From: Dietzia sp. JS16-p6b
GTDB taxonomy: Bacteria > Actinomycetota > Actinomycetes > Mycobacteriales > Mycobacteriaceae
Length of the DNA stretch: 64,000 nt
Direction: 5' to 3'
Assembly (NCBI RefSeq): GCF_003052165.1
Contig: NZ_CP024869.1
Coordinates: forward strand, 310,001-374,000
Shown: piece after piece, positions 29,465 to 38,527 of the stretch
Layout: each line of letters opens with the position of its first letter
Numbering within the stretch: position 1 is the stretch's first letter
The notes under the pieces: generated by a model
The model's database searches: none
Seen by the model: only the letters and a program-made list of their open reading frames with translations
Told to the model about the DNA's origin: nothing
Made by a program: the position numbers and the translations under genes

Positions 29465-30913
29465 TCAGAGTAGTTCGAGGCGCCGGCCCATGTCGGAGAC
29501 GAAGACCCCGTGGGGGTCGATCTCGCGTCGGGTGGCGATCCACGAATCGATCTGCGGATACATGGCGTGGAAACGGTCGGCCGGGACCCGCGAGTCCTTG
29601 GCGGTGTAGAGCCGCCCGCCCATCGACATGACCTTGGCGTCCAACTCGTTGACGAACGAGTTCAGTCGGTCGTTGATCGGGAAGTCCACACACACGTTCC
29701 ACCCCTCCATGGGGAACGAGAGCGGGGCCTGGTTCCCGGGGCCGAAGAGTTTGAACACGTTGAGGAACGAGTAGTGGCCCGAGCGCTGGATGTCGCCGAT
29801 GATCTCCTTGAACCCGTCGACCGCCCCGGGCGGGACGATGAACTGGTATTGCAGGAAGCCGTCGGATCCGTACGCGCGGTTCCACTCTCCGAACAGATCG
29901 AGCATGTGATAGAAGGCCGGGAGGGTCTTGATCTTGTTTCGTGAGGTGCCGCCGAGACGGTAGTAGACCTCGCCGATGGGGCCGAAGGTGTACTTGTTGG
30001 CCAGACCGTTGGGGAACACGTCCGGGAACGTGACCAGCGGCTTGGCGTCCATGGCCAACGGGTCCTTGGCGAGCTTGGGGGCGTACTCCTCGAGTTGTGC
30101 GAGCGTGGCCAGCGACCCGCGGGACACCGCTGCCCGGCCGAGCTTCGGCGGCGCGCTGATGGCGTCGAACCACGCCGAGGAATAGGTGTATCTGGCCTCG
30201 GAGCCATCCGTGTGCAGGGCGATCGTCTCGTCGAGCGACCCCGTCTGGTCGGAGTCGGCGAGGAAGAACGCGGTCTCCGTGCGGGTCATCGCGATCCACA
30301 CCTTGAGGACCACGCCGGTGAGACCGTTGCCGCCCACCGTGGCCCAGAACAGTGTGCCCTCGGGGTCGTCGGACGTCCCGCCGGGCTCGAGGGTGAGGAC
30401 GCGGCCGTCCGCGACGAGGAGCTCCATCCGGGTGACGTGGTTGCCGAACGACCCAGCCGAGTGGTGGTTCTTGCCGTGGATGTCGTGCCCGATCGCCCCG
30501 CCCACGGTGACCTGGCGTGTGCCCGGCAGGACCGGCACCCAGAGGCCGAAGGGCAGCGCGGCGCGCATGAGCTGGTCCAGGTTCACCCCGGCGTCTACCA
30601 CCGCGAGCGCCTTCTCGGCGTTGAGCTCGTGGATGCGGTTGAACCGGCTCATGTCCAGGACCAGGCCGCCGGAGTTCTGCGCGCTGTCCCCGTACGACCG
30701 GCCGAGCCCCCGGGCCACCACACCGCGCCGGAGGTGGGTGGGACCGGCGGCGTTGGCGTCGTTGACCGCCGCGACGGCCGCCGAGATCTCCTCCACCGAG
30801 CGGGGGGTGAGCACGTGGCTCATGGCCGGCGAGGTGCGTCCCCAGCCCGTGAGGCGCTTGAGTTCGGTGTCCAGGGTGGACTCGGCCGGGGTGGTCTGCT
30901 GCGTGGTGCTCAC
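29465..30913 (-). CDS. dprE1: Decaprenylphosphoryl-ribose 2'-oxidase DprE1
   Basis: A 482-residue FAD-dependent oxidase that oxidises decaprenyl-phospho-ribose at C2, the target of benzothiazinones. FAD-binding motifs are [15 protein letters not shown] and the [15 protein letters not shown] loop; the C-terminal half carries [12 protein letters not shown], and the protein ends GRRLELL. The Cys attacked by benzothiazinones (Cys387 in M. tuberculosis) is present as Cys408 in [12 protein letters not shown] 30913 lies 7 bases after TAACCT, a leaderless arrangement. The upstream lipase on the same strand ends 29 bases before. Confidence 0.96.
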   Translation of the reverse strand: MSTTQQTTPAESTLDTELKRLTGWGRTSPAMSHVLTPRSVEEISAAVAAVNDANAAGPTHLRRGVVARGLGRSYGDSAQNSGGLVLDMSRFNRIHELNAEKALAVVDAGVNLDQLMRAALPFGLWVPVLPGTRQVTVGGAIGHDIHGKNHHSAGSFGNHVTRMELLVADGRVLTLEPGGTSDDPEGTLFWATVGGNGLTGVVLKVWIAMTRTETAFFLADSDQTGSLDETIALHTDGSEARYTYSSAWFDAISAPPKLGRAAVSRGSLATLAQLEEYAPKLAKDPLAMDAKPLVTFPDVFPNGLANKYTFGPIGEVYYRLGGTSRNKIKTLPAFYHMLDLFGEWNRAYGSDGFLQYQFIVPPGAVDGFKEIIGDIQRSGHYSFLNVFKLFGPGNQAPLSFPMEGWNVCVDFPINDRLNSFVNELDAKVMSMGGRLYTAKDSRVPADRFHAMYPQIDSWIATRREIDPHGVFVSDMGRRLELL

Positions 30914-30920
30914 CCGGTCG

Positions 30921-30926
30921 AGGTTA
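30921..30926 (-). promoter_or_regulatory. -10 element of leaderless dprE1
   Basis: TAACCT on the minus strand, 7 bases before the dprE1 GTG, within the 29-base gap after the lipase stop. Confidence 0.5.
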
Positions 30927-30942
30927 CCGCCGGTGTCCCGGA

Positions 30943-32334
30943 TCAGCGGCAGCCCGTGGTGAACGGCACCCCGCGGGCGCGGGCGTCCACCCAGTCGAGG
31001 GCGGGCCCGACCGCGGTGTACGCCGCGGTGACGTGTTCGCCGGCGACGGGCGTGTACTCCACGTCAGCACCCGCCGCGCACCATTCGTCGACCAGCCTGT
31101 GGGCGGTCCACTCGGGAACGAAGGTGTCCCCGGGACCTCGCGACGACCCCGGCCCCGGGCCCATCGGCACCACCGCGTCGGCATGCCACACCTGCACCGG
31201 TCCGGAGGGGACCTCACGGGGGTCCGCCCCGTGGGCGGGGTCCGCCCGGCCCAACCGGTTCCGCGCCATCACCTCCTGCACCGTGGGGTCGGTGCGGGGG
31301 TCGGCGTCGGTGAGCACCGACAGTGGGAACGGGGCGAGTCCACCGACGGTGTTGATCGGCGCGCAGGCGTCGCGGAGCTGATGGGCCACCACGTCGCCGG
31401 TGTCGTTGAGCAGCGAGTAGAGCTGCGGGTACTCGCGGGCCAGTCCCAGCACGGCAGCGCGGTAGAGGCCGGAGGCGAGGGTCCCGTCCATGGTGTCGAA
31501 CAACTCCGAATAGTCCGCGGGGACCCCACCCACGGAGGACCCGGCGAGCACCCCGGTGAGTTCGGGCGCATAGACCGGTTGCAACTGGGCTGCCCACCCG
31601 GTGGCGATTCCGCCGCCGGAGTACCCCACCTGGACCACCCGCGACTCCCCGAACAACGGGGCGGGGTCTCCGGCCGGGGTGAAGGCGCGGGCCGCGCGGA
31701 TCCCGTCGAGGACGGCCCGGCCGTTGGCCCGGCCCGCTCCGTACGCGGCTCGCGGGCCCTGGAAGTCCGTGAGGACGAGTCCGTAGCCACGGTCAGCGAG
31801 GATCTGCAGGAAGGGGGGGAGTTCGAAGTTGAACTTGTGGGGCAGGACGTATGAGGGCATGCAGTCCAGGCCCAGTGAGTCGATGGTCACGTTGAACGAC
31901 ACGAGCGGTCGGGGGCCAGGGCCGGGCCACGGCGTGGCCGGTTCGATGATCGTCGAGACGATCTGCTGCGGTCGGTCGTGGGAGTCGGTGCTCTGGACCA
32001 GGACCTGCCACCCGCGGCCGAAGTTGCGCACGTTGTACGGCGGGATCGCGACCGGTCGTGTGGCCAGGATCGTGCCTGGCGCCGTGCCCGGGTCCACGGC
32101 CGGAGGGGAGTGGTACCAGGGATCGGGCGAGGGGCTCGGGAGGTACCGCTCCGGTGTCCGCTCCTCGGGTGGTGCCGCCCGGACCGCGGACAGAGGATCC
32201 GGGGCGGAGACTGTCGGCGAGTCGTCGATCGACCGGGGCTGGGCGAGCGCGGGGGATCCCGCGACAGCGCACGCCAGCGCGCACGCCATCGCGAGGGCCG
32301 CGGTCGCGGGACGGCGTGGGCGTCGGGAGAACAT
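30943..32334 (-). CDS. Secreted LIP-family lipase (upstream of dprE1)
   Basis: A 463-residue exported alpha/beta hydrolase of the secretory lipase (LIP) family. Residues 1-32 are a signal peptide with an RRPRRP start and cleavage near SPALAQP. The nucleophile motif is [12 protein letters not shown] and the oxyanion/cap region contains [11 protein letters not shown]. Asp and His are likely in the AVVPMGPG and GEHVTAAY segments. ATG 32334 lies 6 bases after TAATGT, a leaderless promoter. It is on the same strand just upstream of dprE1; in mycobacteria a gene like this is not expected here. Lipid substrate unknown. Confidence 0.85.
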   Translation of the reverse strand: MFSRRPRRPATAALAMACALACAVAGSPALAQPRSIDDSPTVSAPDPLSAVRAAPPEERTPERYLPSPSPDPWYHSPPAVDPGTAPGTILATRPVAIPPYNVRNFGRGWQVLVQSTDSHDRPQQIVSTIIEPATPWPGPGPRPLVSFNVTIDSLGLDCMPSYVLPHKFNFELPPFLQILADRGYGLVLTDFQGPRAAYGAGRANGRAVLDGIRAARAFTPAGDPAPLFGESRVVQVGYSGGGIATGWAAQLQPVYAPELTGVLAGSSVGGVPADYSELFDTMDGTLASGLYRAAVLGLAREYPQLYSLLNDTGDVVAHQLRDACAPINTVGGLAPFPLSVLTDADPRTDPTVQEVMARNRLGRADPAHGADPREVPSGPVQVWHADAVVPMGPGPGSSRGPGDTFVPEWTAHRLVDEWCAAGADVEYTPVAGEHVTAAYTAVGPALDWVDARARGVPFTTGCR

Positions 32335-32340
32335 CTGCTC

Positions 32341-32346
32341 ACATTA
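32341..32346 (-). promoter_or_regulatory. -10 element of the leaderless lipase gene
   Basis: TAATGT on the minus strand, 6 bases before ATG 32334; it overlaps GATAAT (32343-32348), an alternative hexamer. Confidence 0.5.
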
Positions 32347-32582
32347 TCGCGGCCACCCCGGTGGGAGGGGCACCTGACCCCGGCGTCCGGTCGACCCCGG
32401 AGGACCCGTGGGCCCCGGTCCGCGCGGCGCTCCGGCTCGTCGTCCCCGCGCTCGTCATGGGCTACGTGGCCGGCCGGATGTGGCTGGCCCGGGACGCCGT
32501 CGCGGGCGTCTTGCCCGGCGACGCCATGGCCATCGCCGGATCGGCGGGCCGGAAGGGTTGTCGCTCCGGCGCGGCCGCGCCC

Positions 32583-32588
32583 TACGCT
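32583..32588 (+). promoter_or_regulatory. -10 element of the leaderless gtrA-like gene
   Basis: TACGCT followed by 6 bases and the GTG at 32595. The rest of the divergent intergenic stretch from 32347 shows no further signal. Confidence 0.45.
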
Positions 32589-32594
32589 GTCCTG

Positions 32595-33101
32595 GTGAGT
32601 ACACCTACCGGCGGCGCGGACATCCCCGACGATTCCGTCCTCGACTCCCTGCGCGGAGCGGTCGACCCGCTCGAAGCCCGACACGAATCTGATCCGGCTC
32701 GGCCGGCGGACCTGAGGACCCAGATCACCCGCTTCTTCCTCACGGGCGTCCTCTCGGCGGTCGTCGACTACGGTCTGCTGCAGCTGTTGATGCTGTTCGG
32801 CCTGGGCTACGGCCCCGCCAAGGCGCTGTCGTTCGTGGCCGGCACCCTCACGGCGTACTCGCTCAACCGCCGGTGGACGTTCCAGGCCGAACCCTCCCGC
32901 GCCCGCTTCGTCGCCACGATGGGGCTGTACGCGCTGATGTTCGGCGTGCAGTGGGGCCTGTTCATGCTGCTGGTGCCGTTGTTCCACGATCTGGGCTGGA
33001 GCACGTTCTGGGCCACGACGGTCGGGTACGTCATCGCACAGGGCGTGGCCACGGTCACCAACTTCATCGTGCAGCGCACCGTGATCTTCCGGGTGCGCTG
33101 A
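32595..33101 (+). CDS. GtrA-like membrane protein (Rv3789 type)
   Basis: A 168-residue four-helix GtrA-family protein. The core from about residue 40 closely resembles Rv3789: FFLTGVLSAVVDYG, a helix with TAYSLNRRWTFQ, then EPSRARFVA and a C terminus NFIVQRTVIFRVR. Rv3789 has been proposed to flip decaprenyl-phospho-arabinose or to help anchor AftA; its exact role is debated. GTG 32595 was chosen for the TACGCT hexamer 6 bases before it; the frame stays open upstream (ATG 32458 is an alternative). In mycobacteria it precedes dprE1 on the same strand, whereas here it points away and leads to a GlfT2-like gene. Confidence 0.85.
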   Translation: MSTPTGGADIPDDSVLDSLRGAVDPLEARHESDPARPADLRTQITRFFLTGVLSAVVDYGLLQLLMLFGLGYGPAKALSFVAGTLTAYSLNRRWTFQAEPSRARFVATMGLYALMFGVQWGLFMLLVPLFHDLGWSTFWATTVGYVIAQGVATVTNFIVQRTVIFRVR

Positions 33102-33157
33102 CCCGCGGACTCCGGGGTGCGCTGACCGCCCTCCCGGGGCGAAGCCCGGCCGGGGGC

Positions 33158-33163
33158 TAGCCT
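33158..33163 (+). promoter_or_regulatory. Possible -10 of the GlfT2-like gene
   Basis: TAGCCT lies about 75 bases before ATG 33238, which has its own AGGAG ribosome site. A leadered transcript would start near 33170. Weak evidence. Confidence 0.25.
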
Positions 33164-33237
33164 GGACGGCGCGACCGCGCCTTCACCCGCCCGGGCGTCA
33201 GACGATCCCGCACCGACTCCCCAGGAGCACCCGCCAC

Positions 33238-35109
33238 ATGGACGCCACCACCGTGACAGCCGCAGGTGCCGATACCGGCTCCCTCCCGGCCGAGCGCGAC
33301 CTGCTGTTGCAGCGCACCCTGTTCTCGGGCCCGCGCAGGTGGGTGAACGACGACCTGTACTCGCGGATCGTGCGGGGGGTCGTGCGCCGGACGCGCGCCG
33401 AGCTGCACCTGGACGCGGGGGCCGTCGTCGACACCAACACCTACTTCGGCCGGTTCGAGGCCTCCTATTGGCAGCGGTGGACATCGGTGTCCGAGCTGAC
33501 CGTCCGGGTCTCGGTCGAGTCCGGGGGTCGCCTCGACGTCCTGGTCCGCGCCTCCGACATCGGCTCCCACGTGCGGACGGTGGACGTGTTCCACCACCAC
33601 GGGGACGGCATGGCGGTGCTGAACGTGCCGGTGGACGCCTTCGTCGACGGCGGCGCGATGTGGTTGGAGTTCCACGCGGTGGATGCCGAGGCGACCGTGT
33701 CCGAGGTGACGTGGAGCGTGACGACGACGAGGCCGGCCCGCCGCGCGGCGGTGGCCATCTGCACCTTCAACAGGGCGGACGACTGTGCCGCCACCGTCGA
33801 CTCGCTGGCGTCCGACCCGTTGGTGGCCGATCTGATCGACGATCTCTACGTGACGGACCAGGGAACCGACCTGGTCGAGACGCGTGAGGCGTTCCACCGC
33901 GCGGCCGGGGAGTTCGGTGACCGGCTGCACTACCTCCGCCAGCCCAACCTCGGCGGTGCCGGGGGATTCAGCCGAGGGATGTTCGAGGCCACCGCCCCCG
34001 GCTCCGCCGGGCCGGTGGACGTTCTGCTCATGGACGACGACGTGAGGGTCGAACCCGAGACGGTGCTGCGGCTGTTCGCCTTCGCGGCCGTGACCCGTGA
34101 GCCGATGCTCGTCGGCGCGCAGATGCTGTACCTGTTCAACCCGGACTACCTGCTGGTCTCGGCGGAGCGCACGCGGCTCGATCAGCTCGAGGGCGGACTG
34201 GACGCCGACGAGTACGCACTGCGCGACGAGTCCGTGGTGGACCACCGGCAGGAACGGCGGGTCGACGCCGAGTACAACGCCTGGTGGTCCTGTCTGGTGC
34301 CGGGGGAGGCGGTGGAGAGGGTCGGCCTGCCCCTGCCGTACTTCTTCCAGTGGGACGACATCGAGTACGGGCTGCGGTGCCGACAGGCAGGGATCCCCAC
34401 CTGCACCCTGCAGGGCGCGGCGGTGTGGCACGCCGACTTCTACTGGAAGGACGGCGACGACTTCGGCCAGTTCTTCTCGATGCGCAACGCGCTGACCACA
34501 GCGGCCATCCGCCAGGGGATCGACCCGCGCGCCATGGCCGCGAACCTGGGACGGAGCGTCCTGAGGGCGGTCGTGGCGATGCAGTACGGGCTCGCCGCCA
34601 CCCGCATGCGCGGCATCGAGGCGTTCCTCGACGGACCCGACGGCGCGCACGGCGTCGGCGACGGCGGGCAGGCCGCCCTGGCCGCGATCCGCGCCGAGCG
34701 CGCGGGATACCCCGAGACGGCCAGGCTCGCCGTCGACGCCCTCCCCGCGGGGATCACGGTGGAGCGCAAGGTGGGGATCCCCCGGGAGGACCGCGAGGAC
34801 CAGGTGCTGGCCAAGCGATTGCTCGTCCAGAAGCTCGGCCGTCAGCGCCGCGGTGTCGTGGCCGTCCCCTACGAGGACGCGGCCTGGTGGCACGTCTCGC
34901 TCTTCGACGAGGTGTACGTGACCGACGCCTCGCAGACCGGGGTCCACCACCGGAAGGTCGACCCACAGCGGGTCACGGAACTGCAGAAACGCCTGGTCGC
35001 GCTGCTCGCCCGGTTCGTTCGGGAGGCCCCCGCGGCCCAGGAACGGTGGCGTGAGGCGCAGGCCCGCCTCACCACGCGGGAGAACTGGGCCCGGTTGTAC
35101 GGGGTGTAG
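33238..35109 (+). CDS. GlfT2-like glycosyltransferase paralogue
   Basis: A 623-residue GT2-family enzyme with the full GlfT2 plan: N-terminal beta-barrel domain (about 1-170, with TYFGRFEASYWQRWT), a GT-A core (AICTFNRADD, RQPNLGGAGGFSR, metal motif Asp266-Asp268 in LLMDDDV, Asp373-Asp374 in FQWDDIEYG, His398 in VWHADF) and a C-terminal helical domain ending like GlfT2 (RLTTRENWARLYGV). All catalytic residues are kept, so it should be active. It differs from the canonical glfT2 at the left edge of the window, for example VWHADFYWKDGDD for IWHMAWSDKDD. The acceptor is unknown: galactan, or another furanose polymer. Confidence 0.88.
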   Translation: MDATTVTAAGADTGSLPAERDLLLQRTLFSGPRRWVNDDLYSRIVRGVVRRTRAELHLDAGAVVDTNTYFGRFEASYWQRWTSVSELTVRVSVESGGRLDVLVRASDIGSHVRTVDVFHHHGDGMAVLNVPVDAFVDGGAMWLEFHAVDAEATVSEVTWSVTTTRPARRAAVAICTFNRADDCAATVDSLASDPLVADLIDDLYVTDQGTDLVETREAFHRAAGEFGDRLHYLRQPNLGGAGGFSRGMFEATAPGSAGPVDVLLMDDDVRVEPETVLRLFAFAAVTREPMLVGAQMLYLFNPDYLLVSAERTRLDQLEGGLDADEYALRDESVVDHRQERRVDAEYNAWWSCLVPGEAVERVGLPLPYFFQWDDIEYGLRCRQAGIPTCTLQGAAVWHADFYWKDGDDFGQFFSMRNALTTAAIRQGIDPRAMAANLGRSVLRAVVAMQYGLAATRMRGIEAFLDGPDGAHGVGDGGQAALAAIRAERAGYPETARLAVDALPAGITVERKVGIPREDREDQVLAKRLLVQKLGRQRRGVVAVPYEDAAWWHVSLFDEVYVTDASQTGVHHRKVDPQRVTELQKRLVALLARFVREAPAAQERWREAQARLTTRENWARLYGV

Positions 35110-35161
35110 GGGGTCTGACCGGACTCGTCGGCGACGCTACTTCTTCGATGTCGGGGGCGCC

Positions 35162-35167
35162 TATACT
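35162..35167 (+). promoter_or_regulatory. -10 element before the unknown gene at 35211
   Basis: TATACT, close to the TATAAT consensus, 43 bases before the ATG. The -35 region is weak. Confidence 0.45.
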
Positions 35168-35210
35168 CGGCGCACCCGGTGCCGCACCTCCCAGTTCCGA
35201 GGAGGCCGAT

Positions 35211-35846
35211 ATGTCCCCCGATCCGATGGGATGGTCCCGTGATCCGTCACCGTCCGGGACCGAGCACCGCAGGGCCGGGCGCGTGGCGGCGGAGCGTGCC
35301 CGGTTCGCGGCCCCCAGGGTGGCGGGCAGCGTCCTCACGACGGTGCGGATGCTGCTCGCGCGGCGACTTCACCATCCCCGGGACAACGTCGGGCGCGTGA
35401 TCCGGTTCGACGACGGTTCCAGCGCCCGGGTGTACCGGGAGACGAGGGTCGAGGACGGCCGGGCCACGGATCCGGCGGTGGTGGTCGTGGGGTTCGTCCT
35501 CCGCGGTGTCCGCGGGCGAGGGCACCTTCTGTTCCGGCTGGAGAGTTGGCTGAACATCCCGTTGTTCGTGGGTTTTCCCGGCTTCACCTCGAAGCTGTGG
35601 TTGGGCCACGACGGCCTGGGCCGCTATCGGGGACTCTACGAGTGGGACGGCGCCGAGCGGGCGATCACGTACGTCGAGTCCCTGGCCTGGCTGCTCGACA
35701 TGGTCTGCGTGCCGGGAACCGTCATGGCCCAGGTGATCCCCAGCACGCATCGGGATGACGTTCTGGCGCGTCGGGGGGAGCCGTCCGTCGACATGGACGG
35801 AGAGCGACGATGGTGGCTACCGGTCGCGCCGCCCGAGCAGGGCTGA
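35211..35846 (+). CDS. Unrecognised conserved-looking protein
   Basis: A 211-residue protein I do not recognise. The first 50 residues are charged and Pro/Arg-rich. The middle has a hydrophobic strand (VVVVGFVLRGV) and an aromatic-rich region (about 120-165) with LNIPLFVGFPGF, KLWLGHDGLGRYRGLYEW and YVESLAWLLDM. The end has ERRWWLPVAPPEQG. No signal peptide or membrane segment is convincing. ATG 35211 has an excellent GAGGAGG site 6 bases upstream and a TATACT promoter, so the gene is real. It follows the GlfT2-like gene in the same direction but under its own promoter. A ligand-binding or enzyme-like fold is possible; no function assigned. Confidence 0.75.
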   Translation: MSPDPMGWSRDPSPSGTEHRRAGRVAAERARFAAPRVAGSVLTTVRMLLARRLHHPRDNVGRVIRFDDGSSARVYRETRVEDGRATDPAVVVVGFVLRGVRGRGHLLFRLESWLNIPLFVGFPGFTSKLWLGHDGLGRYRGLYEWDGAERAITYVESLAWLLDMVCVPGTVMAQVIPSTHRDDVLARRGEPSVDMDGERRWWLPVAPPEQG

Positions 35847-36216
35847 ACCCGTCCGGTCGCCGGGCTCTCCGGGCGGCTGTTCTCCCAGGACTGGATCGCC
35901 TGTCGGCGCAGCCCGTTCTCCCGCCGACACGGGCACGGATCCTTCCTGCCGCTGCGGCCCGGCCGGCCACCACCGGACATGGGGGCGTCTCCCGGGACCG
36001 GGTTGAGAGGACGCACGACCTGATCCGGCCTGCGGCCGTGCATCATCTGGTCGGCCGCGGTGTCGACGCTCCTACTGCCACCGCGCATCTGTCGGTCCAC
36101 CCCCTCGAGGGCTGCTCCCGGGGGCGTTCCTCCACAGGCCCGCGCTGTCCACATGACCGGTGGTCGCAGACCGATCTCAGGGCCGTCCACCGGCTCCGGG
36201 GGGCAGAGTGTGCGGC
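35847..36216. other. 370-base gap with no supported gene
   Basis: Both strands carry open frames here, but none has a ribosome site or family resemblance. No promoter, hairpin or repeat stood out. Confidence 0.5.
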
Positions 36217-37251
36217 ATGCACTCACCGACTCCCTCTCCCGGGCCTGCGATCGTCACCTCCGTCGCTCGGTCCGTCGGACTGTTGCCGCCGGGACCGTTG
36301 ACCACCGCCGAACTGGCGGCGGCGGTCCCCGACCCACGCGAGCGCGAGCGTTACGTCCGGATCTGGCACGGGGTCTACCGACGTGACGATCAGGTCGACG
36401 ACCTCCGGCTACGGAGTGAGGCGCTGGCGCGGATCTGGCCCGAGGGGGTCCTGCGCGGGCGCAGCGCCGCACTGTTGTGGGGAGACGACTCGGCCCCGCC
36501 CGGTGCGCCGCCCGAGATCTGGCTGCCGGCCACCCGGAGGTCCCGCGAGGGACGGGTGTACCGCTATGGGGCGATGCCGTCGGCCGCCGTCACCGAGGTG
36601 GGCGGTCTCCGGGTCACCACCCCGCTGCGCACCTGCCGGGACCTGGCTTGTGATCTGGGTCCCGAGGACGCGGTGGTGGCCGTGGAGCGGATGTGCGCGG
36701 CGATCCCGGGACTGGCGGGTCGGCTCGCGGCGGCGACCGCGCACCCGTCCGGCCGGGGAGCCCGCCGGTTTGCGAACGTTGCCGCGGCGATCGACCGGCG
36801 GTCGGTGTCCGCGGAATCGTCCCGCGCGCGGCTCCGGTTGGCGGCGGCGGGGTTCGACGGGTTCCGCGCGGACCACCGCATCAGGATCGACGGGCGCGAG
36901 CTGGCACTCCCTCTGGCGGACCCGGCTCTCCGCTGCGCGGTGGTGGTCCCGGGTGCATCGCCGGTCGCTTCACCTGGCCGGTCGTCGGGAGCGGGGACGA
37001 GCCCGGCGGCCGGGGCCGGGGCCGAGCGTCACCTGGTCGCCCTGTGTCGGGCCGGGTGGACGATCCTCGTCGTACGGGGGCCCTCCGCTCCCGCGAACGC
37101 CTGTCGTCCGCAGGTGGGCACCGTGCCATCGGACGCGGGCGGCGTGCTGCCCGCCCTGAGATCCTGGTGGCCGGGGACCACGCTGCTTCCACCGCTCCTC
37201 GGCGAGCCGGTCGCTGATCCGCTCGGGATCTGGGCCGTACGCAGCGCGTAG
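36217..37251 (+). CDS. AbiEi-like / DUF559-type protein, orphan
   Basis: A 344-residue protein with the layout of actinobacterial proteins labelled type IV AbiEi-like antitoxin or DUF559. The N-terminal winged helix (about 25-60) has LTTAELAAAV and VRIWHGVYRRDD. A linker follows with LRGRSAALLWG and LRVTTPLRTCRDLA, then helices with the ESSRARLRLAAAGFDGF motif. The C-terminal part, where a Vsr-like endonuclease core with an E-x-D-G-x-H pattern is often found, instead shows IRIDGRELALPLADPALRC and a Gly/Ala/Ser-rich stretch, so the nuclease site appears absent. No AbiEii toxin lies nearby. ATG 36217 is uncertain. Confidence 0.65.
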   Translation: MHSPTPSPGPAIVTSVARSVGLLPPGPLTTAELAAAVPDPRERERYVRIWHGVYRRDDQVDDLRLRSEALARIWPEGVLRGRSAALLWGDDSAPPGAPPEIWLPATRRSREGRVYRYGAMPSAAVTEVGGLRVTTPLRTCRDLACDLGPEDAVVAVERMCAAIPGLAGRLAAATAHPSGRGARRFANVAAAIDRRSVSAESSRARLRLAAAGFDGFRADHRIRIDGRELALPLADPALRCAVVVPGASPVASPGRSSGAGTSPAAGAGAERHLVALCRAGWTILVVRGPSAPANACRPQVGTVPSDAGGVLPALRSWWPGTTLLPPLLGEPVADPLGIWAVRSA

Positions 37252-37256
37252 TCCCG

Positions 37257-38456
37257 TCAGCGCGTGTAGTCCGTGGCGCGCTCATAGCGCGCGTGATCGT
37301 CCCAGACCCGGCGCAGTAGCTGCTCGAGCTCCCAGACGTCGCCCTCGGTTCCGAAGTACTTCCGGTCGATCGTCTTGAGCTTGTCCTCGTTCTCGAGGAT
37401 CTTGGCCCACAACTTGGCCCGCTCGACGGGGTCGTCGGTGAAGTTCTTGTTCAGGTACTCGTGCGAGTGCCGCCTGAGGTTGCCGAGGACGGTGAGAGCC
37501 TTACCGGCCGGGCTCACCAGCGAGGCCACGATCGTCACCACGAGGACCGCCACGATGACGCCGAGCGACAGGTAGGTGGGCACCTCCACCACGTCGACGT
37601 GCTCGCCCTGGTTGATGAACGGCAGGTTGTTCTCGTGGAGTGCGTGGAGGACCAGCTTCACGCCGATGAAGCCCAGGATCGCCGCCAGGCCGTACTTGAG
37701 GTAGACGAGACGGTCGAGGAGGCCGTCCAACAGGAAGTACAGCTGGCGGAGACCGAGCAGGGAGAACGTGGTCGCGGTGAAGACGATGAAGACGTTCTGG
37801 GTCAGACCGAAGATCGCGGGGATGGAGTCCAACGCGAACATGATGTCGGTGCCGCCGATCGCCACCATGACGATCATCATCGGCGTCATGACCTTCTTGC
37901 CGTTCTCGATTGTGAACAGCTTGTCGTGGTCGTAGTGTTCGGTCGCCGGAATGAACCTCTTGGCCAGGCGCACCACGACGTTGTCCGCGTCGTCGTCCTC
38001 GTCATCCTCGGCCAGGAGTCGGCCCGCGGTGATGATGAGGAAGATGCCGAACACGTAGAACAGCGCGCTGAACGCGGTGAGCAGAGCGGCGCCCACGAAG
38101 ATGAAGGCGGTCCGCGCGATGATGGAGAACACGATGCCGAACAGCAGCGCCTTCTGCTGCCCCGCGCGGGGGACCTTGAAGCTGGTCAGCAGGAGCAGGA
38201 AGACGAACAGGTTGTCCACCGAGAGGGCCTTCTCGGTGATGTACCCGGCGAAGTACTCCACGCCCATCTGAGTGCCGCCGAAGATCCACACCAGGAAACC
38301 GAAGGCGATCGCGATGCCCACGTACAGGGCGGACCAGATGGCCGATTCCCTGAGCGTCGGGATGTGCTCCTTGCGGACATGGAAGAAGTAGTCGAACAGC
38401 AGCAGTGCGACGATGAGTGAGACCGCGAGGGTCCAGGCGAGCGGGGAGGCTCCCAA
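37257..38456 (-). CDS. TerC/Alx-family membrane protein
   Basis: A 399-residue TerC-family integral membrane protein. Members of this family export manganese or other metals, or support tellurite resistance. About nine hydrophobic segments are seen. The two signature acidic repeats are present: TEKALSVDNLFVF in the first half and GGTDIMFALDSIPA in the second. A cytoplasmic loop is rich in Asp/Glu (LAEDDEDDDADN), and the C-terminal 80 residues are soluble and charged. TTG 38456 fits a GAAAGGA site about 7 bases upstream; the -10 GATAAT sits at 38493-38498. The leader is too short for the Mn-sensing yybP-ykoY riboswitch that controls some relatives. Confidence 0.9.
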   Translation of the reverse strand: MGASPLAWTLAVSLIVALLLFDYFFHVRKEHIPTLRESAIWSALYVGIAIAFGFLVWIFGGTQMGVEYFAGYITEKALSVDNLFVFLLLLTSFKVPRAGQQKALLFGIVFSIIARTAFIFVGAALLTAFSALFYVFGIFLIITAGRLLAEDDEDDDADNVVVRLAKRFIPATEHYDHDKLFTIENGKKVMTPMMIVMVAIGGTDIMFALDSIPAIFGLTQNVFIVFTATTFSLLGLRQLYFLLDGLLDRLVYLKYGLAAILGFIGVKLVLHALHENNLPFINQGEHVDVVEVPTYLSLGVIVAVLVVTIVASLVSPAGKALTVLGNLRRHSHEYLNKNFTDDPVERAKLWAKILENEDKLKTIDRKYFGTEGDVWELEQLLRRVWDDHARYERATDYTR

Positions 38457-38492
38457 CGGGGGTGTCCTTTCCGAGGAAGGCCGAGTGACCGG

Positions 38493-38498
38493 ATTATC
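38493..38498 (-). promoter_or_regulatory. -10 element of the terC-like gene
   Basis: GATAAT on the minus strand (preceded by TAG), leaving a leader of about 30 bases before the TTG start. No clear -35. Confidence 0.4.
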
Positions 38499-38527
38499 CT
38501 ACGCGCCTCCACCGGAGTCGCCCCAGG

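Noticed and set aside
35847-36216. Several short frames in the 370-base gap
   Set aside because: None has a ribosome site, a promoter or any recognisable feature.
38457-38527. A manganese riboswitch (yybP-ykoY) before the terC-like gene
   Set aside because: Only 71 bases separate the two genes and the likely leader is about 30 bases, too short for that aptamer.
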